Assembly: GCA_023433925.1 (NCBI GenBank)
Contig: JAEYTO010000024.1
Coordinates: forward strand, 1-64,000
Length of the DNA stretch: 64,000 nucleotides
DNA from: Pseudomonadota bacterium
Lineage (GTDB): Bacteria; Desulfobacterota; Desulfovibrionia; Desulfovibrionales; Desulfovibrionaceae
Reading direction: 5' to 3'
Shown: positions 32,986 through 41,496 of the stretch, in pieces
Layout of the letters: the number at the start of each line of letters is the position of its first letter
How positions within the stretch are numbered: position 1 is the first letter of the stretch
Translations under genes and position numbers: made by a program
Notes under the pieces: model-generated
What the model was told of the DNA's origin: nothing
The model's database searches: none
The model's input: the letters and a program-made list of their open reading frames with translations, nothing else

Positions 32986-33975
32986 CTACCTCTTTGATCC
33001 CGCTAACCTATCCGCAAGCTTATGTGCACGCAAATGTGAATACCGCGCTAACATCTGCATTGATTTGTGACCAGTGATTGCTCTGATTTCCATCACATCC
33101 AAATCCGTTTCTTCAAACAGCCTGCTGGTAGCTTCATGACGCAGATCATGAAAGCGAAAATCAGGCAACTCGGCACTTCGACACACTCGAAGCATAGTTC
33201 TTGTGATGGAATCCTTGCTCATACCAAATATTGGACTATGCAGCTTGCGAGGACGTAAGAAAAGAATGTCCATAGCTCTAGGCGAAAGAGGAACCATCCG
33301 AGCATCGCCATTCTTTGTTTTGGATAGCAGCGCTACACGCCTTTTCAGATCCACCTGGCTCCATGTCAAAGAAGCAATCTCTTCTCTTCTCATTGCTGTT
33401 TCTAAGGCGAATTTAACCACTTCCCGATAATCTGGGGAGCAAGCCTCTAACAGACGCTCTTCCTCTCCTTTTTCAAGACGGCGTGAGCGGCCAGACGGGA
33501 GCTTCGGCTTGTTCGCCCTTTTTACTGGGTTTGATAGGCTTTCCATGCCCCAATCCGACCCAGCGACCTCGAACAGACGTGAGAGCAGAGCAAGATCAAG
33601 CCGGATCGTGTTCGGGCCTGCACCCTCCTCCTGGCGAAGCTTGATGAATTCAGCGATATCCTTGCCCTTGATAGAGGCAAGAAAGCGTGAAGACAGCTCA
33701 TGCCTTAGGATAGCCCGCGCCCTATTCGTCTCCCGCTTTGCGTCTGACAATCGGGGAATATACTCCTCAATGTAGCGCTCTAGAGCCTCGCCCAGGGTTG
33801 TACTCTCCGCTTCTGCTCGGGAAATGAAAATACCCCGGTCCATTTCGGACTCGATCTCCCGCGCCCACTGCTCGGCATGTATCTTGGTCGAAAAAGTTTT
33901 GCAGGTGACAGGCCAGCCACGTTTACGGATGCGCGCTTCCCACTGCGCCGGGCCACGCTTGCGAATTGACGCCAT
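32986..33975 (-). CDS. Tyrosine recombinase (island integrase)
   Basis: A 329-residue phage-type integrase. An N-terminal arm-binding domain (about 1-55) precedes a core-binding SAM-like domain (60-150) and the catalytic domain with Arg196, Lys219 or 221, His276-x-x-Arg279, His303 and Tyr312, all present. It should recombine the 57-bp tRNA-Leu repeat to integrate and excise the element. It sits 110 bp from the intact tRNA, with arm-type repeats between. ATG 33975 follows GGAGGAG. Confidence 0.95.
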   Translation of the reverse strand: MASIRKRGPAQWEARIRKRGWPVTCKTFSTKIHAEQWAREIESEMDRGIFISRAEAESTTLGEALERYIEEYIPRLSDAKRETNRARAILRHELSSRFLASIKGKDIAEFIKLRQEEGAGPNTIRLDLALLSRLFEVAGSDWGMESLSNPVKRANKPKLPSGRSRRLEKGEEERLLEACSPDYREVVKFALETAMRREEIASLTWSQVDLKRRVALLSKTKNGDARMVPLSPRAMDILFLRPRKLHSPIFGMSKDSITRTMLRVCRSAELPDFRFHDLRHEATSRLFEETDLDVMEIRAITGHKSMQMLARYSHLRAHKLADRLAGSKR

Positions 33976-33998
33976 GACTCACTCCTCCTGCCAATTTG

Positions 33999-34026
33999 TG
34001 GAGCAAGTGGAGCAAAAGTGGAGCAA
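33999..34026 (+). repeat. Arm-type direct repeats, right end
   Basis: Three same-direction TGGAGCAA motifs starting at 33999, 34008 and 34019, between the integrase start and the attachment site. Two more copies occur at the left end (16771-16791). Confidence 0.55.
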
Positions 34027-34085
34027 AAAATCAAGAAAATGAGAGTGGAGACTTGCGGGAATCGAGATAAGACTGCGAATTAACT

Positions 34086-34142
34086 TGGTACCCGGGACCG
34101 GACTTGAACCGGTACGGCCTTGCGGCCGAGGGATTTTAAGTC
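34086..34142 (-). repeat. Right attachment site within tRNA-Leu
   Basis: The 3' 57 bp of the tRNA, identical to 16607-16663. Together the two copies bound the element. Confidence 0.95.
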
Positions 34143-34172
34143 CCTTGCGTCTACCACTTCCGCCACCCGGGC
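34086..34172 (-). tRNA. tRNA-Leu (anticodon UAA)
   Basis: An 87-nt tRNA on the minus strand with encoded CCA. The acceptor stem GCCCGGG pairs with CCCGGGT, the anticodon loop reads CTTAAAA (anticodon TAA), and there is a long class II variable arm (CGGCCGCAAGGCCG region), as expected for leucine. The T loop GTTCAAGTC is intact. Its 3' 57 nt are the integration site of the adjacent element, which leaves the gene functional. Confidence 0.96.
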
Positions 34173-34201
34173 ATGAGGGGATCGGGGCAAAGTAGATAAT
34201 A

Positions 34202-34244
34202 CCCCCTTGGCCGCCGCGTCAATTCGCGGGTTTGGCCAAGGGGG
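34202..34244. terminator. GC-rich hairpin upstream of tRNA-Leu
   Basis: Perfect 11-bp stem CCCCCTTGGCC/GGCCAAGGGGG with a 21-nt loop. It probably ends the minus-strand lipoprotein transcript before the tRNA. A smaller CCGGCCTG/CAGGCCGG hairpin lies at about 34270-34290. Confidence 0.45.
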
Positions 34245-34314
34245 TTGGCTTTTGGCTGGTCTTTCACGTCCGGCCTGTTTTCCAGGCCGGAGATGACGGG
34301 CGCAAATACCGCGG

Positions 34315-34989
34315 CTAGTCCTCGACTTCCTCCAGGGAACCGCAGGCGATGGGCAGCGTGGCCTGGGCAGGCGCGCCGGGCAACGTCTTGACGCTTGGCG
34401 GCAGGAGCGTGGCCGGCTCCACGCCGTGGATGACGATGACCATGTCGTCCAGATCCAGTTCTTCCAGGCCGTGCTTGGTCTTCAGGGCGCTGGCGAGATG
34501 CTCGCGCGGGATGCGCTGCGTGTAGCTCAGGACGCCATCCTGGCCTGCCCGTGGGTATGTGCCCTGGATGGCCAGGTGCGCGGGCTCGTCGTGCAGGGGA
34601 ATGAGCGTCAGCCCCATGACGGCCTCTGTCTCCAAGAGATCGATGGCCCCGTCATTGTTGACGTCGGCGTCCGAGGCCGGACACTGGGCCTCCCTGCCGT
34701 CCACGAAGCCGTGCAGGTGCTGCATGTGCGGGATGCCGGGCGGCATGTCGCGGAGGCTTACGGTGACCGTGATCTCTTCCTTGTAGACCTCGAAGAGGGC
34801 CGTGCCCTGGGGATTGCGCCCGGTGATGTCCGTGTTGAGCGGCCGGATCTCGGCCCGATAGACCTCCTCGGGTCCCTCCCCCTTCCGATGGGCCGCGCAC
34901 CCGGCGCAGAGGATCGCGGCCAGGCCCAGGACCAGGGCTGCCTGGGTCCAAGCGCGGGAAGCCATGAGTCTTGACGGGGCAGCAGGCAT
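34315..34989 (-). CDS. Lipoprotein with an EF-hand-like calcium site
   Basis: A 224-residue lipoprotein. The signal ends in a lipobox ILCAGC (Cys about residue 31), so it is membrane-anchored outside the cytoplasm. Near residues 105-120 there is DADVNNDGAIDLLE, a classic EF-hand/dockerin-type Ca2+ loop. The HMQHLHGFVDG region before it resembles secreted CHRD-like domains. ATG 34989 follows AAGGAGGA; longer in-frame extensions upstream have no signal peptide. It is divergent from the FtsX-like permease. Function unknown. Confidence 0.78.
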   Translation of the reverse strand: MPAAPSRLMASRAWTQAALVLGLAAILCAGCAAHRKGEGPEEVYRAEIRPLNTDITGRNPQGTALFEVYKEEITVTVSLRDMPPGIPHMQHLHGFVDGREAQCPASDADVNNDGAIDLLETEAVMGLTLIPLHDEPAHLAIQGTYPRAGQDGVLSYTQRIPREHLASALKTKHGLEELDLDDMVIVIHGVEPATLLPPSVKTLPGAPAQATLPIACGSLEEVED

Positions 34990-35095
34990 GTCGTCCTCCT
35001 TGGGCTGCTGGTTATGGTTTTCACAGCATACCCGGATGGAACGCTCGCGCAAGACCCGCGAGACAAGCAGGCGCGCTCGGGGTATGCTCGGCTCC

Positions 35096-36313
35096 ATGCT
35101 CTTCAGCTTCAGGATAGCTCTGGCCTCGCTGCGCGCGCACAAGCTGCGGGCCGTTCTGGCCATGCTCGGGGTCTTCCTGGGCGCCTTGGCCCTGACGGGC
35201 GTGCAGCACGTGTCCCAGGCCATGGTGCGCAAGGCGGAAATCGAGGTGGAGAAGCTGGGTCCCGGCCTGTTCGTGGCCCGCTCCGGCCAGGCGCGCTTCC
35301 GGCGGGGAGGGGAGGTGGGCTTCAGCGGCGCGGCGCGCACCTTCACCGTGGCCGACGCGCGGGCGCTCATGGCCGGCGTGCCTTCCGTGCTCGCCGGCGC
35401 GCCCTTCGTGGAGCGGACCATCACCCTGCGCGCGGGCAATCTCGCGGTCCCGGCTCAGCTCGTGGCCACCACGCCGGACTATACGCGCGTGCGCAGCTTC
35501 GCCCCGGACATGGGCCGCTTCTTCACCGAACGCGAGCTGGACGAGCGGGCCATGGTCCTTGTCCTGGGCCGCAAGGTCGCCGAGCGGCTGTTCGGCTCCG
35601 CGCCGGCGGCCCTGGGCCGGCAGGTCCATTATTTCCGGGCCGCCTTCCGGGTCATCGGCGTCATGGAGGCCAAGGGCCGCGACCTGGGCGGCAACGACCA
35701 GGACGAGCAGGCCTTCATGCTTTTGAGCACCTACATGCGCCGGGCGGCCAACCAGGACTGGATCTCCGGGGTCTATCTGCAGCTCGCGACCGGGGCCGAC
35801 GTGGAGTTGGCCAAGTCCGCGGCCCAGGCCATCCTGCGCGAGCGGCACGGCCTCGGCTCCGGGAAGGCCGACGACTTCTCCCTGCTCACGGCGCGCGAGA
35901 CCATGCGCCTGCAGGAGCAGGCCCTCGAACTTGTGCGGACCCTCGGCCTCATCAGCTCAAGCGTCTCCTTTGCCGTGGGCGGCCTGGGCATCCTGTCCAT
36001 CATGATCCTGCTCGTGCGCCAGCGGCGGGTGGAGATCGGCATACGCCGCGCCCTGGGCGCGAGGCGCAGGGACATTATCCGCCAGTTCCTGCTCGAAGCC
36101 GGGCTCATGTCCGGCGCGGGCGGCGCGGCCGGAGTCCTGGCCGCGCTCGCGCTTGTCACGGCCGTATACAGCCTGGGCGGCTTCCCATTCGTGTACGACC
36201 CGGCCCTGGTGTTGGGCTCCCTGGCGGGGTCCGTGCTGCTGGGGCTGGCCGCGGGAGCCTATCCGGCCTGGCAGGCGGCGGCCATCGAGATACTGGACGT
36301 GTTGCGGGGCTGA
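35096..36313 (+). CDS. FtsX/MacB-family ABC permease
   Basis: A 405-residue inner-membrane protein. One N-terminal helix (about 10-35: LASLRAHKLRAVLAMLGVF), a periplasmic MacB_PCD-like domain (about 40-270), then three C-terminal helices with the FtsX signature (RQRRVEIGIRRALGARRRDI). This is the MacB/LolC type, which uses a separate ATPase to drive export or lipoprotein handling. No ATPase or membrane-fusion gene is adjacent. The start at 35096 gives the usual family N-terminus; ATG 35084 is possible. A TetR regulator follows. Confidence 0.85.
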   Translation: MLFSFRIALASLRAHKLRAVLAMLGVFLGALALTGVQHVSQAMVRKAEIEVEKLGPGLFVARSGQARFRRGGEVGFSGAARTFTVADARALMAGVPSVLAGAPFVERTITLRAGNLAVPAQLVATTPDYTRVRSFAPDMGRFFTERELDERAMVLVLGRKVAERLFGSAPAALGRQVHYFRAAFRVIGVMEAKGRDLGGNDQDEQAFMLLSTYMRRAANQDWISGVYLQLATGADVELAKSAAQAILRERHGLGSGKADDFSLLTARETMRLQEQALELVRTLGLISSSVSFAVGGLGILSIMILLVRQRRVEIGIRRALGARRRDIIRQFLLEAGLMSGAGGAAGVLAALALVTAVYSLGGFPFVYDPALVLGSLAGSVLLGLAAGAYPAWQAAAIEILDVLRG

Positions 36314-36415
36314 AGCGGACAGCAATGCGGGCGATGCCGGGCTGGCCCGGCGATGCGGTGAGCCTGGGCGGAAAAGCGCTTTGCAGCCTGGAGACTGTCT
36401 GTTATCTGACCGCGC

Positions 36416-37018
36416 ATGAAATCCAACGCAAGCGACCAGATCAGCGCCGCGGATCAGATGCGCAAGCGCATCATCGACGCCGCAGTGCACTTATTCGACA
36501 AGGGCGGCGCACAGGCCGTGTCCATGCGCAAGATAGCCGAGCGCATCGGCTACAGCCCCGCCGCCATCTATCTCTACTTCAAGGGCAAGAACGACATTCT
36601 CCTGGCTCTTGTGGATCACGGCTTCGAGCGGCTCCATGCCCGGCTGGTCGCCGCCGGCCCCTCGGGGAACCCCAAGGACCGGCTGCTGGCCCTGTGCCGG
36701 GCGTACATCGATTTCGCCCTGGACGAGCCGCATTACCATTACCTCATGTTCTTCGATCCCGAGGTGGTCGTCCCGCAGGAATCCGAGGCCCATCAAGGCT
36801 CTCCGGCGCAGCTGTCATACCTGGCCATGCAGGACGCCATGAGCGAATGCTATGCGCGCGGCCTCATCCAAGGAGGCGATCCCATGCTCGCCACCGCGGC
36901 CATGGTCGCCACCATGCACGGCATAGCCTTGACTCTCACGGGCAAGCGCCTGGTGCTCATACCCGAGGACCAGCGCGCGGCCATCGCCGAGAACGTCCTG
37001 CGTTTCGTCCTGCGTTAG
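36416..37018 (+). CDS. TetR-family transcriptional regulator
   Basis: A 200-residue repressor. The N-terminal helix-turn-helix (about 17-62: MRKIAERIGYSPAAIYLYFK) is classic TetR. The C-terminal ligand domain resembles the TetR_C_33/WHG type. It lies 102 bp after the FtsX-like permease and may control it, which is inference. No clear ribosome site precedes ATG 36416. Confidence 0.88.
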   Translation: MKSNASDQISAADQMRKRIIDAAVHLFDKGGAQAVSMRKIAERIGYSPAAIYLYFKGKNDILLALVDHGFERLHARLVAAGPSGNPKDRLLALCRAYIDFALDEPHYHYLMFFDPEVVVPQESEAHQGSPAQLSYLAMQDAMSECYARGLIQGGDPMLATAAMVATMHGIALTLTGKRLVLIPEDQRAAIAENVLRFVLR

Positions 37019-37035
37019 GGGCACCCTGCGAATGC

Positions 37036-37067
37036 CCGAGAGAGTGCGCCAGCCTCTCTCGGATTTT
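37036..37067 (+). terminator. Terminator after the tetR-type gene
   Basis: 9-bp stem CCGAGAGAG/CTCTCTCGG followed by ATTTT. It resembles hairpin 1 of the dispersed repeats, with the trailing CACGGCGGGG as a possible relic of hairpin 2. Confidence 0.65.
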
Positions 37068-37279
37068 CTCACGGCGGGGGGAGATTGCCTCGGGCCGTCC
37101 TGGCCTTCGCCCTTGGGCGTCGCTCAAGGCGGCGGCGCCCAGTCGTGTCGTTCTGCACGATTGTTTCCTGCACCTCCAGTTCATTTGCAAAATGTCCAGT
37201 TCCGCACATGAGCCGGGAGGGGGGCGGTGCCCCCTGTCAGGTCTTCTGGATGGTGTCGGGGCTGTTCAGGCGGGAATGT

Positions 37280-38683
37280 TTACCTGTACTGCTCGGCATC
37301 CAGCTCCAGCCGCTTGCAGATCTTCTGCAGCGCCACGCGCGTCAGTCCGCTCACGCGCGCGGCCTCGGAGATGTTGCCGCCAGTGGCCTTGAGCAGGCGC
37401 TTGGTATAGTCGCGGGTGAAGTCATCAAGAAGCGCGAGCTTGGCATCCTTGTAGGGCCGCAAATCCCTGCCGTCCGAAGGCGCGTCGGCCCTGCCGGCCG
37501 TTTGCTCCTCGACCATGCGCACATGGGCCGTCTCGATGCGGCTGCCGCCGGCGAAAACGGCCAGCCTGCGCACGAAGTTGAGCAGCTCGCGAACGTTGCC
37601 CGGCCATGGCTTGGCCGAGAGGCGCGTCAGGGCCTCGGGCGCGATCTCCTTGACCGGCACGCCCAGCTCGCGGCTGGACACGTTCAGGAAGTGGTGGACG
37701 AGGAGCGGGATGTCCTCGGCCCGCTCGCGCAGGGGCGGCAGGTGCACCGTGAGCACGTTCAGGCGGTAGTAGAGGTCCTCGCGGAAGGAGCGCTCCTCCA
37801 GCTTGGCCTCCAGGTTTCGGTTGGTGGAGGCCAGGATGCGCACGTTGATCTTGATCGTCTTGCTGGAGCCCACGGGCCGTATCTCGTGCTCCTGGAGGCA
37901 GCGTAGGAGCTTGGTCTGCACCGGCTGGGAGATGTCGCCGATCTCGTCCAGGAGGAAGGAGCCGCCCTGGGCCGCCAGGAATAGGCCCTGGTTGTCGTGC
38001 TCCGCGCCCGTGAAGGCGCCCTTGACGTGGCCGAAAAGCTCGCTCTCCAGGAGCTGGTCCGGGATGGCCGGACAGTTGACCGTGATCAAGGGCTTCTGGG
38101 CGCGCCGGCTCAGGCGGTGGATGGTGCGCGCGGCCAGCTCCTTGCCGGTGCCCGATTCGCCGCGAATGAGCACGGTGTAGTCCGATCCGGACACGGCCGC
38201 GATGGCCTCGCGCAGCTTGCGCATGGCCGGGCTCTCGCCGATGAGCTGCTGGGAGGTGTCCCGGCTGGCCAGCAGCTCCTTGAGGCGCTTGTTCTCGCCC
38301 ATGAGCCGGGAGCGCTCCAGGCCTTTCTCCACCACGCGGAACATGGCCTCGGGCTCCACGGGCTTGGTCAGGAAGTCGTAGGCGCCCTGCTTGAGGGCCT
38401 GCACGGCCGTCTCGATGGAGCCGTAAGCCGTGAGCACGACCATGGACAGGTGGGGCCAGCCCGACAAGGCCTGCTCAAGAAGCTCCAGGCCGCCCATGGC
38501 CGGCATGCGCAAATCGGTGACGAGCACGGCGTAGGGCCGCTCGCGCAGATGCTCCAAGGCTTCGGGGCCGGAGAAGGCCACGTCCACCCGCTCGGCCTCG
38601 AAGCGCCGCGCGAGCAGGCGCGCCAAGCCGCGGGCGAAGTCGCGCTCGTCATCGACCATCAGGATGCCTGATTGCAGGCTCAT
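37280..38683 (-). CDS. Sigma54-dependent response regulator (NtrC family)
   Basis: A 467-residue activator: receiver domain (about 8-120, phosphorylatable Asp in VTDLRMP), sigma54 AAA+ domain (about 147-380; Walker [20 protein letters not shown]), and a Fis-type helix-turn-helix at the C-terminus (ISEAARVSGLTRVALQK). It overlaps the haem-linked histidine kinase by 4 bp (ATGA) and is its partner. It should switch on sigma54 promoters when the kinase signals. Target genes are unknown. Confidence 0.93.
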   Translation of the reverse strand: MSLQSGILMVDDERDFARGLARLLARRFEAERVDVAFSGPEALEHLRERPYAVLVTDLRMPAMGGLELLEQALSGWPHLSMVVLTAYGSIETAVQALKQGAYDFLTKPVEPEAMFRVVEKGLERSRLMGENKRLKELLASRDTSQQLIGESPAMRKLREAIAAVSGSDYTVLIRGESGTGKELAARTIHRLSRRAQKPLITVNCPAIPDQLLESELFGHVKGAFTGAEHDNQGLFLAAQGGSFLLDEIGDISQPVQTKLLRCLQEHEIRPVGSSKTIKINVRILASTNRNLEAKLEERSFREDLYYRLNVLTVHLPPLRERAEDIPLLVHHFLNVSSRELGVPVKEIAPEALTRLSAKPWPGNVRELLNFVRRLAVFAGGSRIETAHVRMVEEQTAGRADAPSDGRDLRPYKDAKLALLDDFTRDYTKRLLKATGGNISEAARVSGLTRVALQKICKRLELDAEQYR

Positions 38684-41172
38684 GCTGTCGCCTCCTGGCC
38701 GGTGTCGCCCGCCACGGGAAAGTGTACGGCGAACACCGCGCCGTCATGGCCCGTGACCTCGATACGGCCGCCGGCCTCCTGCACGAGGCCGTAGACCACG
38801 GCCAGCCCGAGGCCCGTGCCCTTGCCGACCTCCTTGGTGGTGAAGAAGGGGTCGAAGATCTGGCCCAGGTGCTCCTGGGGGATGCCCGGCCCATTGTCGG
38901 ACACCTGGAGCACGATCTCCCCGCGCTCGGGCCTGTAGGCGGTGCGGATGGCGATCCAGCCGTCCTCGCGGCCCTCCAGGGCGTCCAGGGCGTTGTTGAG
39001 CAGGTTGGTCAGGATCTGCTCCAGCGATTGGAGATTGGCGGCCATGGGCGGCAGGTCCGCGCCGCTTTCCACACGCGTGGCCACCCCTCGGTTGTCGGCC
39101 TGGACCTGGAAGACCTTGACCGCGGACTCCACGACTTCCTTGATGTTCAGGGGACCTGTGCTCACGCGTTTGGGCCTGGCGAAGTTGAGCAGGTCCTGGA
39201 GCACGTTTTGGGCCTGGGTCGCATGACGCACGATGACTTGCAGGTCCTCGCGCTCCTGGCGGCCGTCCAGCGGGGCCTTGAGAAGCTCCGCGTAGCACTT
39301 GATGACCCCGAGGGGATTGTTCATCTCGTGGGCCAGGCCCGCGGCGAGCTTGCCCACGGTGGCCAGCCTCTCGCTCTGCTGCATGCGCGCGAGCATGCGC
39401 CGCTCCTTGGTGATCTCGCGCACGTAGACCACGATGCGGCCGCCCTGGCCCGTGGCGCCTTCGGCCTTCTGCACCGGATACATGCTGATGGAGAAGGCGC
39501 GGCCCGTGGGCAGGCCAACCTCGCGCACGAAAGGCTCGCCGGCGGCCATGACCTCGCGCTGGCCCTGGAACGAGCAGCTCGCGGCCGAGCGCCCGCCGCT
39601 GAGCAGCAGGGGCAGGATGGTCTCTGGGCCGGCCGGGCGCCCGTCTGTCCCGGACGCGGCTTCGGATTCGGCGGGGCGCAGGGTCTTGGCCAACTCGCGC
39701 GCCGCCTTGTTGGCCAGGATCACGTTGCAGGCGTCGTCCATGTACAGAAGCGGGTCGCCGATGCCCTCGACCATGGACTGGAGAAGGTCCTTCTGGCGCA
39801 GGAGGTTGTCCAGGGCGGCCAGGTTCTCCATGGCGATGCCGAGCTGCTGGCCCAGGGCGCGCAGCACCTCGCGGTCCTGGGTGGTGGCTGGTCCGCCCTG
39901 CCGCCAGGCAATGCACAAGAGCCCCTCCACGGTGGCGTCGGAGGCCCCGATGGGGATGTAGGCCTTGCCGGGCTCGAAGCGGGGCGAGCCGGTGGTGACG
40001 ATTTCCCGCCAGTCGTCGGGCATCATGGGCCGCTTGTCCTGTTCGGGCCAGGCGTGGAAGCGATGCGAGGCCAGCAGGCAGACGAAGCCGATCTCGCTCG
40101 CGCCGAAACGCTCGGCGACAAGCGGCAGGGCCTTTTCCCACAGATCCTTGCGGGCCTGGCTCCTGTTGAGGCCGTCCAGCAGACGCACGAACAGGCGCAC
40201 GTCGGACTGGCGCTCGGAAGCCTCGCGCGAAAGCTCCTGGGTACGCTCCTCGACCATCGTCTCCAGATTGGAGGCATAGTCCTGCAACTGGGCCTTGGCG
40301 TCCAGGAGGTGGTCGCCGATCTCCTCCATGCCGCGCACCATCTCGTCGAACTCGTCGCCCGTGTCGAGCTTCTCCAGGACCTTCATGTCGTCCTGATCGT
40401 GCAGCCGGGAGCGGAAGAATTGCGAGAGCCGGCGCATGTTCTGCACCACGAGGTGGTTGAAGAAGACCTGAATGAGCGCGAAGAAGACGAGCATGCCCGC
40501 CGCGTAGACCCCAATATAGCCCACGGTGGCCTCGCGGATCTGCGCCACGGATGCGTCCACGGGCAGGCCGACCACATCCAGGCCGGCCAGTTCTCCCACC
40601 TTGTGGCCGAAGCCGCGCTTCGCGCCGTAGCGCGTGATGAGTTCTTGCGGCGCATCGGACGGCGTGCCGTGGCAGTTCATGCACGAAAGGTCGAAGCGCA
40701 CTGGCCTGGCCATGATGAAGAACTCCAGGTCGTCCAGATTGCGGTAGCCCTCCCACAAATCCGTGCCCGGGTTCCGCCGGAAGCGATCGAGCAGCTCCCG
40801 CTCGAACCCGTTGACCTCGAACCGCGGGTTGCGCGCGTTCTCGGCCACCCGGCGGTAATGGTACTCGGAGCGGCTCAGGTTCATCTGATCCATGACCATG
40901 CGCGAGATATAGGATGTGCTCATGGACTCGATCATGAACTCGCCCTTGGGGAGCACCCCGTACATCCTGGGCCGCAGGGTCTCGCGTGCATAGTGCTGCA
41001 CCGCGTCCACCTGGGCCAGGACAAGCCTGGCCTTGTCCGAGACCTCGGACTTGAGCAGCGAACTCAGATGGAAGTAGAGGCCGGCGGAAAAGAACAGGCC
41101 AAGGGCCAGCATGATGGCCACCAGGCCCAGGAGGAACTTGACCTGCAAGGTCTGAGGTCGTGGGATGGACAT
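38680..41172 (-). CDS. Membrane histidine kinase with periplasmic c-type haem (DUF3365/Tll0287-like) sensor
   Basis: An 830-residue sensor kinase. TM1 is at about 12-34 and TM2 at about 217-239. The periplasmic domain between them contains CMNCH at 164-168, a covalent haem c site, within a DUF3365/Tll0287-like domain. Next come a HAMP-like region, a coiled coil (about 285-320), GAF (about 325-455) and PAS (about 465-590) domains, HisKA (His615 in GLAHEMNNP) and HATPase (NNALDAL, DNGPGIP, GTGLGLA). It likely senses redox or a gas ligand and passes phosphate to the overlapping NtrC-type regulator. Confidence 0.92.
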   Translation of the reverse strand: MSIPRPQTLQVKFLLGLVAIMLALGLFFSAGLYFHLSSLLKSEVSDKARLVLAQVDAVQHYARETLRPRMYGVLPKGEFMIESMSTSYISRMVMDQMNLSRSEYHYRRVAENARNPRFEVNGFERELLDRFRRNPGTDLWEGYRNLDDLEFFIMARPVRFDLSCMNCHGTPSDAPQELITRYGAKRGFGHKVGELAGLDVVGLPVDASVAQIREATVGYIGVYAAGMLVFFALIQVFFNHLVVQNMRRLSQFFRSRLHDQDDMKVLEKLDTGDEFDEMVRGMEEIGDHLLDAKAQLQDYASNLETMVEERTQELSREASERQSDVRLFVRLLDGLNRSQARKDLWEKALPLVAERFGASEIGFVCLLASHRFHAWPEQDKRPMMPDDWREIVTTGSPRFEPGKAYIPIGASDATVEGLLCIAWRQGGPATTQDREVLRALGQQLGIAMENLAALDNLLRQKDLLQSMVEGIGDPLLYMDDACNVILANKAARELAKTLRPAESEAASGTDGRPAGPETILPLLLSGGRSAASCSFQGQREVMAAGEPFVREVGLPTGRAFSISMYPVQKAEGATGQGGRIVVYVREITKERRMLARMQQSERLATVGKLAAGLAHEMNNPLGVIKCYAELLKAPLDGRQEREDLQVIVRHATQAQNVLQDLLNFARPKRVSTGPLNIKEVVESAVKVFQVQADNRGVATRVESGADLPPMAANLQSLEQILTNLLNNALDALEGREDGWIAIRTAYRPERGEIVLQVSDNGPGIPQEHLGQIFDPFFTTKEVGKGTGLGLAVVYGLVQEAGGRIEVTGHDGAVFAVHFPVAGDTGQEATA

Positions 41173-41496
41173 GTGAAGATACTCCGGAAGGTGACGCGGT
41201 GCCCGGCGGATCTCCGGGCGCTCCCAGGCCCATAAGGCCGGAAACGCCCGCGGGCAACCCGCTTCAGGCTCGGGTGTAAACGAAACATGGCAGGGAATAA
41301 AGCCTTCATGGTTCCACGTGAAACCACGGCTCAGGAGCGAGGCCTCCCCGGCTGATGCCCGCGAGGCCTATGAGGCTGTCGAGGAAAGCCGTCCTGGCTT
41401 CAACTCGCAATGCTTGCGCAAAGCTCAGGCATTGCTCACGGATGCCACGTATCCAGCGGGCCACCCTGGCCCGCGCGGCCTGTTTTCAACAGGCTG
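41173..41496. other. 324-bp intergenic region with a parS-like palindrome
   Basis: No gene seen. The region contains the kinase promoter area on the minus strand, the parS-like site at 41310-41325, and a GCGGGCCACC-type GC-rich stretch before the glycosyltransferase stop. Confidence 0.5.
41310..41325. other. parS-like ParB-binding palindrome
   Basis: GGTTCCACGTGAAACC matches the ParB consensus TGTTNCACGTGAAACA at all but the outermost base on each side. Located in an intergenic region, as parS sites often are. parA/parB genes are not in the window. Confidence 0.5.

Larger units (their letters stand above)
16607..34142. mobile_element. Integrative mobilizable element in tRNA-Leu
   Basis: About 17.5 kb between two perfect 57-bp copies of the tRNA-Leu 3' part. 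The intact tRNA is at the right end with the tyrosine integrase next to it, facing inward. The element carries MobC/MobA mobilization genes but no type IV secretion genes, so it would need a helper for transfer. Cargo comprises a type I restriction system with an Mrr-like gene, a pentapeptide protein, a toxin-antitoxin locus and a thymidylate-synthase/UDG/pyrophosphorylase-like cassette. Most of it is visibly AT-richer than the chromosome, except the restriction operon. Confidence 0.93.

Noticed and set aside
38722..41257. Long plus- and minus-strand frames (about 837 codons each) across the haem-linked kinase
   Set aside because: Shadows of the kinase gene; composition is Ala/Gly/Arg/His-biased with no recognisable motif, and the kinase frame has complete domain order.
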